From Lachnospiraceae bacterium (lineage in GTDB: Bacteria > Bacillota > Clostridia > Lachnospirales > Lachnospiraceae): a stretch of DNA of 45,354 bases. Location: the NCBI GenBank assembly GCA_949383255.1, contig CASJPF010000028.1:1-45354 (forward strand), in the 5' to 3' direction. The notes beneath the pieces were generated by a model. That model saw only the letters and a list, made by a program, of their open reading frames with translations, was not told the DNA's origin and did not search any database. Below are positions 15,493-24,802 of the stretch, piece after piece. Each line of letters begins with the position of its first letter. Position 1 is the stretch's first letter. Both the position numbers and the translations under genes were made by a program.

Positions 15493-17211
15493 ATGTCAAC
15501 GAAAGCGTATTATCCCATTTCCGAGATTGGTGCTGGAAAGGTAGGATTTTCTAAGACACGTTCTATCATCGAAGCTGCTTTTTACGGAAACAATGTAGTG
15601 AAGGTAAACACTTTAAAGGAAGCCTATGAGTTAGCAAAGAACTCACCGGGAACAATTGTTACCGATATGAAGATTAAAGATGGTGAGACATTCGGTCTTG
15701 AGAAGGACGCAAGAGTTCTGTTATTCAACGATGGCGCTGTTACGGGACGGTATGCAGCAGCAAGACGCATCAAGGGTGAGCCAGGCGTAGATCAGACAAA
15801 GCTTGACAAAGTGGTTATGGATGCGGTATATGAGACACGCTGGAAAACCATGTATCATGCAGAATGCTTTGTGGGTCTTGACCCTGAGTTCATGGTAAAG
15901 GCACATCTCCTGATTCCAGAAGGAGAGGAGAATCTTCTTTATAACTGGATGATTAATTTCCAGTATATGTCTGACGAGTATGTAAAAATGTACAAGACCT
16001 CTAAACCAGTTGGTGATGGCAATGAGCCAGATATCTATATCTTCTCTGATCCACAGTGGGCACCGCACGAGGCACCGGATGTTGATTATAGCTGTTTAAG
16101 CGATCCTCTGACTCTTTGCTATTTCGACACAAACCAGAACTGTGCAGCGATTCTTGGTATGAAGTACTTTGGCGAGCACAAGAAGGGCACACTGACAATG
16201 GCATGGGCACTCGCAAATAGAAATGGCTATGCTTCCTGTCACGGCGGACAGAAAGAGTATTCTCTAGAAGGCGGCAAGAAGTTTGTGGCTTCTGTATATG
16301 GACTTTCAGGCTCAGGTAAGTCTACATTGACACATGCAAAGCATGGTGGCAAATATGATGCATTTGGCGGTATTAAGGTTCTTCATGATGACGCGTTTAT
16401 CATCAATACAGACACTTGTGCATCAATTGCATTAGAGCCTACGTATTTTGACAAGACAGCAGACTATCCTACAGGATGCCCTGACAATGAGTACTTATTA
16501 TCTGCACAGAACTGTTCTGCTACAATGGACGAGGATGGCAAGATTCAGTTGGTAACAGAGGATATTAGAAATGGAAATGGACGTGCGATTAAATCAAAAC
16601 TGTGGTCGCCAAACCGTGTGGACAAGATTGACGCTCCTGTAAATGCAATTTTCTGGATTATGAAAGATCCGACAATTCCACCAGTAGTGAAGTTAAAGGG
16701 CGCAGCACTCGCATCAGTTATGGGTGCTACACTTGCAACTAAGACATCGACGGCAGAGCGTGTTGCAGCAGGCACAGACCTGAACGCACTGAGAATCGTT
16801 CCTTATGCAAATCCATTCAGAACGTATCCGTTAGTAAACGATTACGAGAAGTTCAAGAAGTTGGTTGAGGAGAAAGATGTTGCATGCTATATCGTTAATA
16901 CAGGCGATTTTATGGGTACAAAGGTAAAACCGGCTGACACATTGGGTATCTTAGAGACAATCGTTGAAGGAAAAGCGAATTTTGAGAAGTGGGGCAATTT
17001 TGACGATATCGAGATTATGTATGACTGGTCTGGAAAGACAAGTGATGCATTCAAGCCAGACATGAACAACGCTGAGTATGTAGCGGCATTGAAGGCTGCT
17101 ATGCAGAATCGTGTAGATGCAGTGGAAGGCTTTGCTACCAAGAAGGAAGGCTATGACAAACTTCCTGACGAAGCACTTGCAGCATTGAAGAAACTCGTTG
17201 AACAGTGCTAA
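15493..17211 (+). CDS. pckA: Phosphoenolpyruvate carboxykinase (ATP)
   Basis: Interconverts oxaloacetate plus ATP and PEP plus CO2 plus ADP. In anaerobic gut bacteria it often runs towards oxaloacetate for succinate or amino-acid synthesis. The 572-residue protein has the kinase-1a P-loop YGLSGSGKSTLTH (about 268-280), the downstream metal-site Asp pair in LHDDAF, and the conserved EPTYFDKTADYP and FRTYPLVND segments. A strong ribosome binding site, AAGGAGG, precedes ATG 15493, and many codons are those preferred by highly expressed genes. It is a single-gene unit: own promoter upstream, strong terminator at 17223-17249. Confidence 0.96.
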   Translation: MSTKAYYPISEIGAGKVGFSKTRSIIEAAFYGNNVVKVNTLKEAYELAKNSPGTIVTDMKIKDGETFGLEKDARVLLFNDGAVTGRYAAARRIKGEPGVDQTKLDKVVMDAVYETRWKTMYHAECFVGLDPEFMVKAHLLIPEGEENLLYNWMINFQYMSDEYVKMYKTSKPVGDGNEPDIYIFSDPQWAPHEAPDVDYSCLSDPLTLCYFDTNQNCAAILGMKYFGEHKKGTLTMAWALANRNGYASCHGGQKEYSLEGGKKFVASVYGLSGSGKSTLTHAKHGGKYDAFGGIKVLHDDAFIINTDTCASIALEPTYFDKTADYPTGCPDNEYLLSAQNCSATMDEDGKIQLVTEDIRNGNGRAIKSKLWSPNRVDKIDAPVNAIFWIMKDPTIPPVVKLKGAALASVMGATLATKTSTAERVAAGTDLNALRIVPYANPFRTYPLVNDYEKFKKLVEEKDVACYIVNTGDFMGTKVKPADTLGILETIVEGKANFEKWGNFDDIEIMYDWSGKTSDAFKPDMNNAEYVAALKAAMQNRVDAVEGFATKKEGYDKLPDEALAALKKLVEQC

Positions 17212-17222
17212 TAAAGTATTGT

Positions 17223-17249
17223 AAAAAGGACACATTATGTGTCCTTTTT
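17223..17249 (+). terminator. Terminator of pckA
   Basis: A 12-bp perfect stem AAAAAGGACACA (17223-17234) / TGTGTCCTTTTT (17238-17249) with a three-base loop and a T run. A second short hairpin, TGCCAC-TAAC-GTGGCA (17278-17293), follows without a T tract. Confidence 0.9.
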
Positions 17250-17344
17250 TTATGCACAGACCCACGCAGAAGAAATATGCCACTAACGTGGCACACAGAT
17301 CGCGAAGTGAGTAGGGAAGATTAAATTTCCTTGCTCAATTTTGA

Positions 17345-17373
17345 TTGACAATAGTTTATATCTATTATATACT
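17345..17373 (+). promoter_or_regulatory. Promoter of the GntR-ABC transporter operon
   Basis: TTGACA (17345-17350), a perfect -35, and TATACT (17368-17373) with a 17-base spacer. The operator-like dyad at 17377-17401 begins three bases downstream of the -10 box. Confidence 0.75.
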
Positions 17374-17376
17374 TAT

Positions 17377-17401
17377 ACTGTATCAAGTGTATTAATACAG
17401 T
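17377..17401 (+). promoter_or_regulatory. Probable operator for the GntR/YtrA-type repressor
   Basis: An exact inverted repeat ACTGTAT (17377-17383) - 11 bases - ATACAGT (17395-17401), placed over the transcription start. Short GTAT/ATAC half-sites are typical of YtrA-subfamily GntR operators. Its position suits simple autorepression of the operon. Confidence 0.65.
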
Positions 17402-17419
17402 TAGAAAGGAAATAGGACT

Positions 17420-17827
17420 ATGATTTTAATCGATCACAAGGACCGACGCCCGATTTATGAACAGGTCATTGAACGGTTTCAGCAGATGATATTATGTGGT
17501 GCAATGCAACCTAATGCTTCTATGCCATCTGTCAGAAGCCTTGCGATGGAGCTGTCATTAAATCCGAATACAATTCAGCGTGCCTATCAGGAGTTGGAAC
17601 GCACGGGATATATCTATACCATAAAAGGTAAGGGCAGCTTTGTGAGTGAGACGGCGACAGCGGCAGCACATAAAAGACAGGAAATTCAGCGGGAGATGCA
17701 AGGCACTGTTGATAAGGCGTTGCTTGCTGGTATAGCGACAGAAGAATTGTCGGAAATCCTTACAGTCTGTATACAAAATAGTAGTGTATTGACAAACAGA
17801 AGAACAATAAAGGGGGAATTGATATGA
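17420..17827 (+). CDS. GntR family transcriptional regulator, YtrA subfamily
   Basis: A 135-residue regulator with an N-terminal winged HTH (about 8-75; RPIYEQVIERFQQMI, SMPSVRSLAMELSLNPNTIQRAYQELERTGYIYT) and only a short helical C-terminal dimerisation tail. That small size, and location beside an ABC transporter, define the YtrA subfamily. Members repress their own transporter operon, often in response to wall-active compounds. Its stop codon overlaps the start of the ATPase gene by four bases (ATGA), so the two are translationally coupled. A promoter and an operator-like dyad lie directly upstream. Confidence 0.92.
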   Translation: MILIDHKDRRPIYEQVIERFQQMILCGAMQPNASMPSVRSLAMELSLNPNTIQRAYQELERTGYIYTIKGKGSFVSETATAAAHKRQEIQREMQGTVDKALLAGIATEELSEILTVCIQNSSVLTNRRTIKGELI

Positions 17828-18726
17828 TAACAGCAGTAAATGCAACAAAGTATTTTGGGGAGGTTGCTGCGGTAAACGATATCAATGTAACAATTAAGAA
17901 CAGGGAAGTTTTTGGGCTGATTGGCACGAATGGAGCTGGCAAAAGTACATTTTTGCGTATGGCAGCAGGGGTACTTAAACCGGATAGTGGGAAAATCTTT
18001 GTGGATGATACGGCAGTTTACGAGAACCCTTCTGTGAAGGCTGATATTTTTTATATATCAGATGAACAGTATTTTTTGCCCAACGCTACACCGCGGGAAA
18101 TGGCAAGTTTTTATGCAGATTATTTTCCTGCATTTGACAGAATACGGTTTGATGAGATGCTCGGAAATTTCCAACTAAAACCTAACAGAAGAATCAATAC
18201 TTTTTCCAAAGGAATGAAGAAGCAGCTCTCAGTACTTCTCGGGATCTGTACAAATACAAAATATTTGTTTTGTGATGAGACTTTTGATGGGCTGGATCCT
18301 GTTATGCGACAGGCAGTCAAAAGTATCTTTGCCGGGGAGTTGTCAGAACGAGATTTTACGCCAGTTATTGCATCGCACAATTTAAGAGAGTTAGAGGACA
18401 TTTGTGATTGCGTTGGAATCTTACATCAAGGCGGAGTGCTGATGCAGAAAGATTTAGAGGAGATGAAGCTGAATATTCACAATATACAATGTGTGTTTCA
18501 AAATGCAGAGGAAGAAAAGGCTGCACTTGGACTGTTGGATATTGTTAAAGCGGAGAAGAGAGGGAGTTTAAATATTATCACAGTGCGCGGACAAGAAAAA
18601 GATATTTTGTGTAAAATCAATATGTTTTCCCCTATTTTTGCGGAAATTCTGCCATTGACTCTGGAGGAAATCTTTATAAGTGAAACGGAGGTTGTTGGAT
18701 ATGATATCAAGAAACTTATTTTTTAA
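17824..18726 (+). CDS. ABC transporter ATP-binding protein
   Basis: A 300-residue ATPase that energises the membrane protein encoded next. Walker A is GTNGAGKST (34-42). The signature motif is the degenerate FSKGMKKQ common to YtrB/EcsA-type exporters, followed by Walker B with YLFCDETFDGLDP, and the switch His in ASHNLRELED. The C-terminal 80 residues form the extra regulatory region of this subfamily. Four-base overlap with the GntR gene and a 26-base overlap with the permease gene show tight operon coupling. The substrate is unknown; relatives take part in acetoin use or in antimicrobial peptide resistance. Confidence 0.93.
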   Translation: MITAVNATKYFGEVAAVNDINVTIKNREVFGLIGTNGAGKSTFLRMAAGVLKPDSGKIFVDDTAVYENPSVKADIFYISDEQYFLPNATPREMASFYADYFPAFDRIRFDEMLGNFQLKPNRRINTFSKGMKKQLSVLLGICTNTKYLFCDETFDGLDPVMRQAVKSIFAGELSERDFTPVIASHNLRELEDICDCVGILHQGGVLMQKDLEEMKLNIHNIQCVFQNAEEEKAALGLLDIVKAEKRGSLNIITVRGQEKDILCKINMFSPIFAEILPLTLEEIFISETEVVGYDIKKLIF

Positions 18727-20905
18727 GCTGGTAAAGCAGGATTTCAAAAAGAGAATCTGGTGTCCGATTTTAATATTTGTCACATGCTTTTTGGGATTGG
18801 AAGTGCGTATGCTTATGGAGATGGAAACGTTTATTCGATATCCTGATGCACACTCCTATGATGTTGCTACATATCTCAGAGAGTATTTCTTCGGCAGGGA
18901 AGCACTAGACATGTCAATATTAGTATGTTTGGTGGCATTTTTGTGTGGAATTACTGGATATGCATATTTGCATTCCAAAGTACAGATAGATTTGTATCAT
19001 AGTCTTCCAGTTAGCAGGGCACAGTTTTTTTGGGCAAGATATTTATCAGGAACTTTGCAGTTTTTCATTCCTTTTGTGATAAATGTAATGGTCTGTGTAG
19101 GGATTGCAGTAGGAAGAAGGACATTTACGATAGAAACTATTCCTGCTATCGTGTCCTTTATTGCCATAGAACTGATTATTTTTATTTTGGCATATAGTGT
19201 AGCAGTTCTTGCGACAGCACTGACTGGAAATATAATTATTAGTATTCTAGGAACAGGCGTATTGTTTGCGTACAGCACTGGAATTGAAGGTCTTATCTTT
19301 TTAATGTCCGCGCGTTTTTTTGATACCTATGTTGTTTATAACAGTAGAGGACATTTTGCGCTCAATGGAAAAATTTGGTGTTTTTCGCCGCTTTCTATGA
19401 TTATTAAACTTTTTGCCAGTCCGAATAATACGACAATGGAAGATGCTCAGAAATTTTTTAAATACGATACTTTATATGTGTGGGTGCTTGTTGTGGCAGC
19501 AGTTTTGTACAGCTTGTTGGCATATATGGTTTTTAGGAAAAGAGCGTCTGAATCGGCAGGAAAATCAATTGCATTCCGCGTTGCAGAGCCAGTGATTAAG
19601 ACAATGGTTGTTATACCAACGGCATTTTTGGTTGGATTTTTCTTTTGTTCAATTTCTTATAATACAGATACAAATGAATGGTTTTTGTTTGGAGTTATTT
19701 TTGGTTTTATTGTTGTTTGTATTTTAATGGAAATCATTTATCGAATGGATTTGCATGGTGCATTAATGCACAAGAAGCAATTTCTGTTTAATGCGGTATG
19801 TACAGCGTTAGTTTTTGTGGTATTTCGGTATGATGTCGCTGGATTTGATACTTATGTGCCAACAGATGCCCAGCTGCAAAGCTGTGCGGTATCAATCTCA
19901 GATTTAATGCCACTTCAACAGCATATTCAACTCAGTGATTTTGGTGGCCATTATTTAAGTCCGGCGCAGTATCGTATGGCAAATATGGAGTTACAAGGAA
20001 ATCCGAGTGTTATGGAACTTGCAAGAAAGGCGGCTAAGGAACAGCTGGCATATCGTTATTTTGATTATTATGAAGGGATTGAGGAATCTTCTGAATATAT
20101 AGAAATCTTAGAGAGACAAGAAAATTACTGCGTGATTGATTTTGGTTTTAAGTTTCTTAACGGAAAAACCATTTACCGGAAATATATGGTTGATCTTGCA
20201 GATGCAGATACGCTCAGGTTACTTTCAGATATTTTTAATGATTATAATTATAAGATTGGCTCAACACCAGTTTTTAATGATGGCTGGAAGATTGCGTTTG
20301 ATGCCATAAGATGTGAGAACAATTTTAAGACGTCAGATATTACCCTCACACCGGAAAAGCAGTCAAAATTAATTGAGATTTATCAAAAAGAGTATACAAA
20401 ACTTACATTCGATATTGTTATGCATACTCTTCCTATAGGAACGGTAGATTTTGTGTTGAAAAATAGGAAGAATCCTAACTACTATTCTAGTTATTCTGGT
20501 GAGATGTGTATTTATCCGCAATTTACAGAGACAATTGCCCTGATTCAAGAATATGGTTTTGATATATTGGAAAACCCAACAGCAGAAGAAATAGAGTTTA
20601 TTCAAGTGCAAAAAGAGGAAGTGGTTTCTGATCCTTATTATCGATATGATCCATATTACAATACATATAATGATATGGCAGTAAAGGAAAGCATACAGAA
20701 GGCGGATCCAGTAGAGTATACAGACAAGGAGCAGATACAACAGATTTTAGACAATATTATCAGTGATAAATTTAATTGGCAGATTAATGGTTATGCAGAC
20801 TTGCTTGATAGCCAGTATTCTATCGAGATTCGGTTTAAGAAGAATAATCCAAATGTTTATAATTGCTACCGTTTTATTAAAGGGCAGGTCCCTGCGTTTA
20901 TCTAA
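18701..20905 (+). CDS. ABC transporter permease with large extracytoplasmic/C-terminal region
   Basis: A 734-residue membrane protein. The first 320 residues hold about six membrane helices (for example VRMLMEME..., FLCGITGYAYLHS, FFIPFVINVMVCVGIAV), with two further helices near 325-375. The last 350 residues are hydrophilic and rich in Tyr, Asp and Glu. This layout fits the DUF6449-type permeases found with GntR/YtrA and this ATPase type. I start at ATG 18701, with GGAGG nine bases upstream, rather than at the GTG at 18680. It is the last gene of the operon. The function of the long soluble region is unknown; sensing or substrate binding is my inference. Confidence 0.85.
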   Translation: MISRNLFFKLVKQDFKKRIWCPILIFVTCFLGLEVRMLMEMETFIRYPDAHSYDVATYLREYFFGREALDMSILVCLVAFLCGITGYAYLHSKVQIDLYHSLPVSRAQFFWARYLSGTLQFFIPFVINVMVCVGIAVGRRTFTIETIPAIVSFIAIELIIFILAYSVAVLATALTGNIIISILGTGVLFAYSTGIEGLIFLMSARFFDTYVVYNSRGHFALNGKIWCFSPLSMIIKLFASPNNTTMEDAQKFFKYDTLYVWVLVVAAVLYSLLAYMVFRKRASESAGKSIAFRVAEPVIKTMVVIPTAFLVGFFFCSISYNTDTNEWFLFGVIFGFIVVCILMEIIYRMDLHGALMHKKQFLFNAVCTALVFVVFRYDVAGFDTYVPTDAQLQSCAVSISDLMPLQQHIQLSDFGGHYLSPAQYRMANMELQGNPSVMELARKAAKEQLAYRYFDYYEGIEESSEYIEILERQENYCVIDFGFKFLNGKTIYRKYMVDLADADTLRLLSDIFNDYNYKIGSTPVFNDGWKIAFDAIRCENNFKTSDITLTPEKQSKLIEIYQKEYTKLTFDIVMHTLPIGTVDFVLKNRKNPNYYSSYSGEMCIYPQFTETIALIQEYGFDILENPTAEEIEFIQVQKEEVVSDPYYRYDPYYNTYNDMAVKESIQKADPVEYTDKEQIQQILDNIISDKFNWQINGYADLLDSQYSIEIRFKKNNPNVYNCYRFIKGQVPAFI

Positions 20906-20972
20906 TAATTAAAGTTGCCCTGTAAAATATCTCAAAAAATAATTAACAAAAGCGCTCTCTTGTGATAAGATA

Positions 20973-21000
20973 TTGATATATAATTTAATCATAATATAAT
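20973..21000 (+). promoter_or_regulatory. Predicted promoter of the lactonase gene
   Basis: TTGATA (20973-20978) and TATAAT (20995-21000) with a 16-base spacer, about 25 bases before the ribosome binding site of the next gene. Confidence 0.55.
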
Positions 21001-21032
21001 TTATATAAATGTGTAAACAGGAGGAAAGCAGG

Positions 21033-22088
21033 ATGGCGGAAAAAAAATGTGTAGCCTATGTATCGACATATACTATGGGCGATAAGCACGGTATTAAAAT
21101 CTATGATGTTGATATGGAGCATGGGCGTTTTAAGGAGAAAGGCGAGGTGCACATCACCAATTCTTCATATGTTACAATCTCACACAATCGAAAGTATCTC
21201 TATGCAATAACAGATACAGGGGTTTCTAGCTATAAGATTTTGCCAGACGGAGATTTGGAGTTTGTCAATACAGCTTCTACAAATAGTATGAGAGGATGCT
21301 ATCTTTCTACAGACTACGAGGACAAGTTCTTGTTTTGTGCAGGGTACCACGATGGCAAAATTACGGTATTGCATTTGGATTCCAGCACAGGGGCTGTGGA
21401 TGCAATCACAGATGAAGTGTTTCACAGAGGACTTGGAAGCATAGCAGAGAGAAGTTATCGACCGCATATTAGTTGTGTGAAGATGACAAGAGATAATAAA
21501 TATCTTTGTGCAGCAGACCTAGGGATTGACTATGTAAATATTTATCGTCTGGATCATGACAGAGGAGTCTTGCGGCAGGTGGATATTATTCGATGTGATA
21601 TTGACTCTGCACCACGTCACTTGAAGTTCTCGGAAGATGGGCGTTTTCTGTATATTGTGAGTGAGATGAAAAATTGTATCGACGTATATGAATATCATGA
21701 GGAAGACAATGTGCCATTTTTTGATTTGATTCAGACAATCCCTACATCGGATAAGTTTGAGTATAAGGGAGTGGCAGCAAGTGCATTAAATATTTCTTTT
21801 GACGGCAAGTATATTATCACTTCCACAGCAGGGGACAATTGTGTTTCTCTGTTTGAGATTAACCAGAAGACTGGGGAATTGACAAAGCTGTTTTATCTGC
21901 CAGTTAGCGGGGAATATCCAAAAGATGCGGCGCTCTTTCCAGACAATAAGCATCTAGTAAGTTTAAATCACGAGTCCAATACAATGACTTTCTTCCGCGT
22001 GAATTATGAGGAGAATTATATGGTGATGAATGGAAAGGAGCTTGAGATTAATCAGGCAAACTGTATTATTTTTCATGAGCTTTCATAA
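21033..22088 (+). CDS. Lactonase family beta-propeller protein (6-phosphogluconolactonase-like)
   Basis: A 351-residue cytoplasmic protein with repeated beta-propeller blades: YVSTYTMGDKHGIKIYDVD at the start, then SHNRKYLYAITD, RDNKYLCAADLGIDYVNIYRLD, HLKFSEDGRFLYIVSEMKNCIDVYEY and SFDGKYIITSTAGDNCVSLFEI. This fits the YbhE/Pgl lactonase family, which hydrolyses 6-phosphogluconolactone; some members have other substrates. There is no zwf or gnd beside it to confirm the pathway. Start set to ATG 21033, preceded by AGGAGG eight bases upstream. Confidence 0.85.
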   Translation: MAEKKCVAYVSTYTMGDKHGIKIYDVDMEHGRFKEKGEVHITNSSYVTISHNRKYLYAITDTGVSSYKILPDGDLEFVNTASTNSMRGCYLSTDYEDKFLFCAGYHDGKITVLHLDSSTGAVDAITDEVFHRGLGSIAERSYRPHISCVKMTRDNKYLCAADLGIDYVNIYRLDHDRGVLRQVDIIRCDIDSAPRHLKFSEDGRFLYIVSEMKNCIDVYEYHEEDNVPFFDLIQTIPTSDKFEYKGVAASALNISFDGKYIITSTAGDNCVSLFEINQKTGELTKLFYLPVSGEYPKDAALFPDNKHLVSLNHESNTMTFFRVNYEENYMVMNGKELEINQANCIIFHELS

Positions 22089-22095
22089 TTATTTT

Positions 22096-22130
22096 AATAT
22101 AAAAAGTGGCTTTATGCCACTTTTTATATT
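22096..22130. terminator. Bidirectional terminator between lactonase gene and aroC
   Basis: A 15-bp perfect stem AATATAAAAAGTGGC (22096-22110) / GCCACTTTTTATATT (22116-22130) with a five-base loop, between convergent genes. Confidence 0.9.
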
Positions 22131-22208
22131 AATCTCCATTCTTGATTCACCTGCGAATTTGGGCGCAAGCACAAATCTGCTGTGTGAAAAATTTATTTTT
22201 TACACTAA

Positions 22209-23324
22209 TTACTTTTTATAGAAATTTTTAATTTTGTCTACTCTGGCAGTCATATTTTGCAATAGCATATCTAATATTGTAATTGCAGTCATTGATTCTA
22301 CGACAACAACGGCCCTTGGAACGATAATTGGGTCGTGTCTTCCTTTAATCTGAATCGTAATTTCTTCCCCTTCTCTATTAACTGTTTCCTGTTCCCGAAA
22401 AATAGAAGGGGTGGGTTTGAAATAAGCTCTCAGGATAAGCTCAGAGCCATCACTGATACCACCTAAAACTCCGCCTGCATGATTTGTTGCCTTGGTTACA
22501 GAAGAACCATTTTTCCGAAAACTGTCATTGTTGGAGGAACCATTTACAGTTGCAACTTTGATACCATCGCCAATTTCAAAGGCTTTTACAGCGCCAATGG
22601 ACAGAATTGCTTTTGCGAGATTGGCATCTAGTTTTTCAAAGACTGGTTCTCCGATTCCAGCGGGTAGATTGGCGACACGACAGGCAATGACTCCGCCTGC
22701 AGAGTCTAATTTTTTCATACATTCTTTTAAGTAAGCTTCTGCTTTGAGGGAAGTTTCCTTGTCTGGCATACCTGTTGGATTGCTCCTTGCCTCTTCAATA
22801 TTGATTTCATTTAAAGGGCGTTCTGGGTTTGGTATTTCAATTGTACCGATTGCTTGTGTGTAAGCGGAAATTATAATACCAAGTTCTGTCAAGAGTTTTG
22901 ATGCGATAGCGCCTGCTGCAACACGTCCAATTGTTTCACGTCCGGAGGAGCGTCCGCCGCCACGATAGTCTCTAAATCCATATTTTTGGTCAAAGGTATA
23001 GTCTGCGTGTCCGGGGCGGTAGTAGGAGGCAATTTCACTGTAATCGGAAGATTTTTGTGCAGTATTGCGCACAAACATGGAGATGGGAGTGCCAGTCGTT
23101 TTTCCTTCAAAGGTACCAGAGAGAATTTCAACACTGTCCGTTTCTTTTCTTTGCGTTGTAAAATGAGAGGAGCCGGGTTTTCTTCGGTCAAGAAATGATT
23201 GAATATCCATTTCATTTAAGGCGAGACCAGCCGGACAGCCATCCACAACAACGCCAATGCCGGGACCATGTGATTCCCCCCATGTAGTGATTTTAAATAT
23301 ATTTCCAAATGATGAACCAGACAT
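22209..23324 (-). CDS. aroC: Chorismate synthase
   Basis: Makes chorismate from 5-enolpyruvylshikimate 3-phosphate with reduced FMN, the last shared step of aromatic amino-acid synthesis. The 371-residue protein has the family signatures: GESHGPGIGVVVDGCPAG near the N-terminus, the basic RPGHADYTFDQKYGFRDYRGGGRSSGRET block that binds FMN and substrate, and the C-terminal GRHDPIIVPRAVVVVESM. Start at ATG 23324 (MSGSSFGN) with AAAGGAAA upstream rather than 11 residues earlier. It is alone on the minus strand; no other shikimate genes are adjacent. Confidence 0.96.
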   Translation of the reverse strand: MSGSSFGNIFKITTWGESHGPGIGVVVDGCPAGLALNEMDIQSFLDRRKPGSSHFTTQRKETDSVEILSGTFEGKTTGTPISMFVRNTAQKSSDYSEIASYYRPGHADYTFDQKYGFRDYRGGGRSSGRETIGRVAAGAIASKLLTELGIIISAYTQAIGTIEIPNPERPLNEINIEEARSNPTGMPDKETSLKAEAYLKECMKKLDSAGGVIACRVANLPAGIGEPVFEKLDANLAKAILSIGAVKAFEIGDGIKVATVNGSSNNDSFRKNGSSVTKATNHAGGVLGGISDGSELILRAYFKPTPSIFREQETVNREGEEITIQIKGRHDPIIVPRAVVVVESMTAITILDMLLQNMTARVDKIKNFYKK

Positions 23325-23455
23325 AATTGATATTTCCTTTCTATTTTTTAAATACAAAAATATGTTCGTAAATTTTAAAGATTAGAGAGTTTTGCTGTAA
23401 CAAATATTATAAATGCAAAATATGTAAAAAGCAAGAACCAGTAAATCTCAATATA

Positions 23456-23484
23456 TTGATGCAAAATTAGAAAGAGTGTGTTAT
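23456..23484 (+). promoter_or_regulatory. Predicted promoter of tgt
   Basis: TTGATG (23456-23461) and TGTTAT (23479-23484), 17-base spacer, about 45 bases before the tgt start. A shifted TATGAT also lies just downstream. Confidence 0.45.
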
Positions 23485-23530
23485 GATAAAACAGATAAAT
23501 TAAGATGGTACTTTTTGAGGAGTGAAATGA

Positions 23531-24667
23531 ATGTATAAATTATTGAAACAAGAAGGGCGTGCAAAGCGTGCAGAAGTTACGACGGTTCATGGCACAATTC
23601 AGACCCCAGTATTTATGAATGTTGGTACTGTGGCGGCAATTAAAGGGGCAGTGTCAACGGCGGACTTAGAAGAAATTGGCACACAAGTGGAACTGTCTAA
23701 TACGTATCATCTTCATGTTAGAACAGGAGATGAGGCAATTAAGAAGCTTGGCGGTCTGCATAAGTTTATGTCATGGGACAAACCGATTTTGACGGATTCT
23801 GGCGGATTTCAGGTTTTTTCGCTCGCAGGGCTTCGCAGAATAAAAGAGGAGGGTGTTTATTTTAATTCTCATATTGATGGTAGAAAGATTTTTATGGGGC
23901 CAGAGGAGAGTATGCGTATTCAATCGAATCTCGCATCTACAATTGCGATGGCTTTTGATGAGTGCCCGCCCAGCAAGGCAGATAGGCCGTATGTTGAAAA
24001 CTCTGTTGCCCGCACAACACGCTGGCTTGAGCGATGTAAAACTGCAATGCATAATCTTAACGAGCAAGAGGATACAATCAATAAAAATCAATTGTTGTTT
24101 GGCATTAATCAGGGCGCAGTATATGCGGATATTCGTATTGAACATGCGAAGCGAATTTCCGAGATGGACTTGGATGGGTATGCAGTGGGTGGATTGGCTG
24201 TCGGTGAGACGCATGAAGAGATGTATTATATCTTAGAGGAAACTGTTCCATATTTGCCTAAGGACAAGCCAACTTATCTGATGGGAGTAGGGACACCAGC
24301 TAATATTTTGGAGGGGGTAGAACGCGGCATTGATTTTTTTGACTGTGTGTATCCGACTAGAAATGGACGTCATGGGCATCTGTATACAAATCATGGAAAA
24401 ATTAATTTATTTAATGCAAAGTATGAATTGGATTCTAGACCCATTGAAGAGGGGTGTGGTTGTCCGGCTTGCCGCAGATATTCTAGGGCTTATATCCGCC
24501 ATCTGTTAAAGGCAAAGGAAATGCTTGGATTGCGATTGTGTGTACTGCATAATTTATATTTCTATAATACCATGATGACAGAAATTAGAGATGCACTGGA
24601 TGCAGGAGAGTTTGCTATCTATAAGAAACACAAACTGGAAGGAATGCAAGCAGGTGCGATAGTGTAG
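23531..24667 (+). CDS. tgt: Queuine tRNA-ribosyltransferase (tRNA-guanine transglycosylase)
   Basis: Swaps guanine-34 of tRNAs for Tyr, His, Asn and Asp with preQ1 (or a queuosine precursor). The 378-residue protein shows TPVFMNVGTVAAIKG, the Asp89 motif PILTDSGGFQVFS, the specificity region LPKDKPTYLMGVGTP, the nucleophile region IDFFDCVYPTRNGRHG (Asp about 264), and a zinc site GCGCPACRRY...LHNLYF (three Cys and one His). GAGGAG precedes ATG 23531. The gene order tgt-yajC is a common arrangement in bacteria. No queA, queC or queE genes are in the window. Confidence 0.97.
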   Translation: MYKLLKQEGRAKRAEVTTVHGTIQTPVFMNVGTVAAIKGAVSTADLEEIGTQVELSNTYHLHVRTGDEAIKKLGGLHKFMSWDKPILTDSGGFQVFSLAGLRRIKEEGVYFNSHIDGRKIFMGPEESMRIQSNLASTIAMAFDECPPSKADRPYVENSVARTTRWLERCKTAMHNLNEQEDTINKNQLLFGINQGAVYADIRIEHAKRISEMDLDGYAVGGLAVGETHEEMYYILEETVPYLPKDKPTYLMGVGTPANILEGVERGIDFFDCVYPTRNGRHGHLYTNHGKINLFNAKYELDSRPIEEGCGCPACRRYSRAYIRHLLKAKEMLGLRLCVLHNLYFYNTMMTEIRDALDAGEFAIYKKHKLEGMQAGAIV

Positions 24668-24694
24668 GGCGTGAATGCTTTATAAATATTTTAC

Positions 24695-24723
24695 TTGAAG
24701 TATTGGAAATTATTGTGTATGAT
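24695..24723 (+). promoter_or_regulatory. Predicted promoter of yajC
   Basis: TTGAAG (24695-24700) and TATGAT (24718-24723) with a 17-base spacer. yajC may thus have its own transcript besides any read-through from tgt. Confidence 0.5.
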
Positions 24724-24802
24724 ATATACTATGTGTTTGATATAGGGAATTGTAAATATTACTGAACAGTTCCGAACGGCGATATAGGAGGAATAATTAA
24801 AT

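Noticed and set aside
18680..18700. GTG start at 18680 for the ABC permease
   Set aside because: ATG 18701 has GGAGG nine bases upstream, while the GTG has no suitable site and would lengthen the overlap with the ATPase gene.
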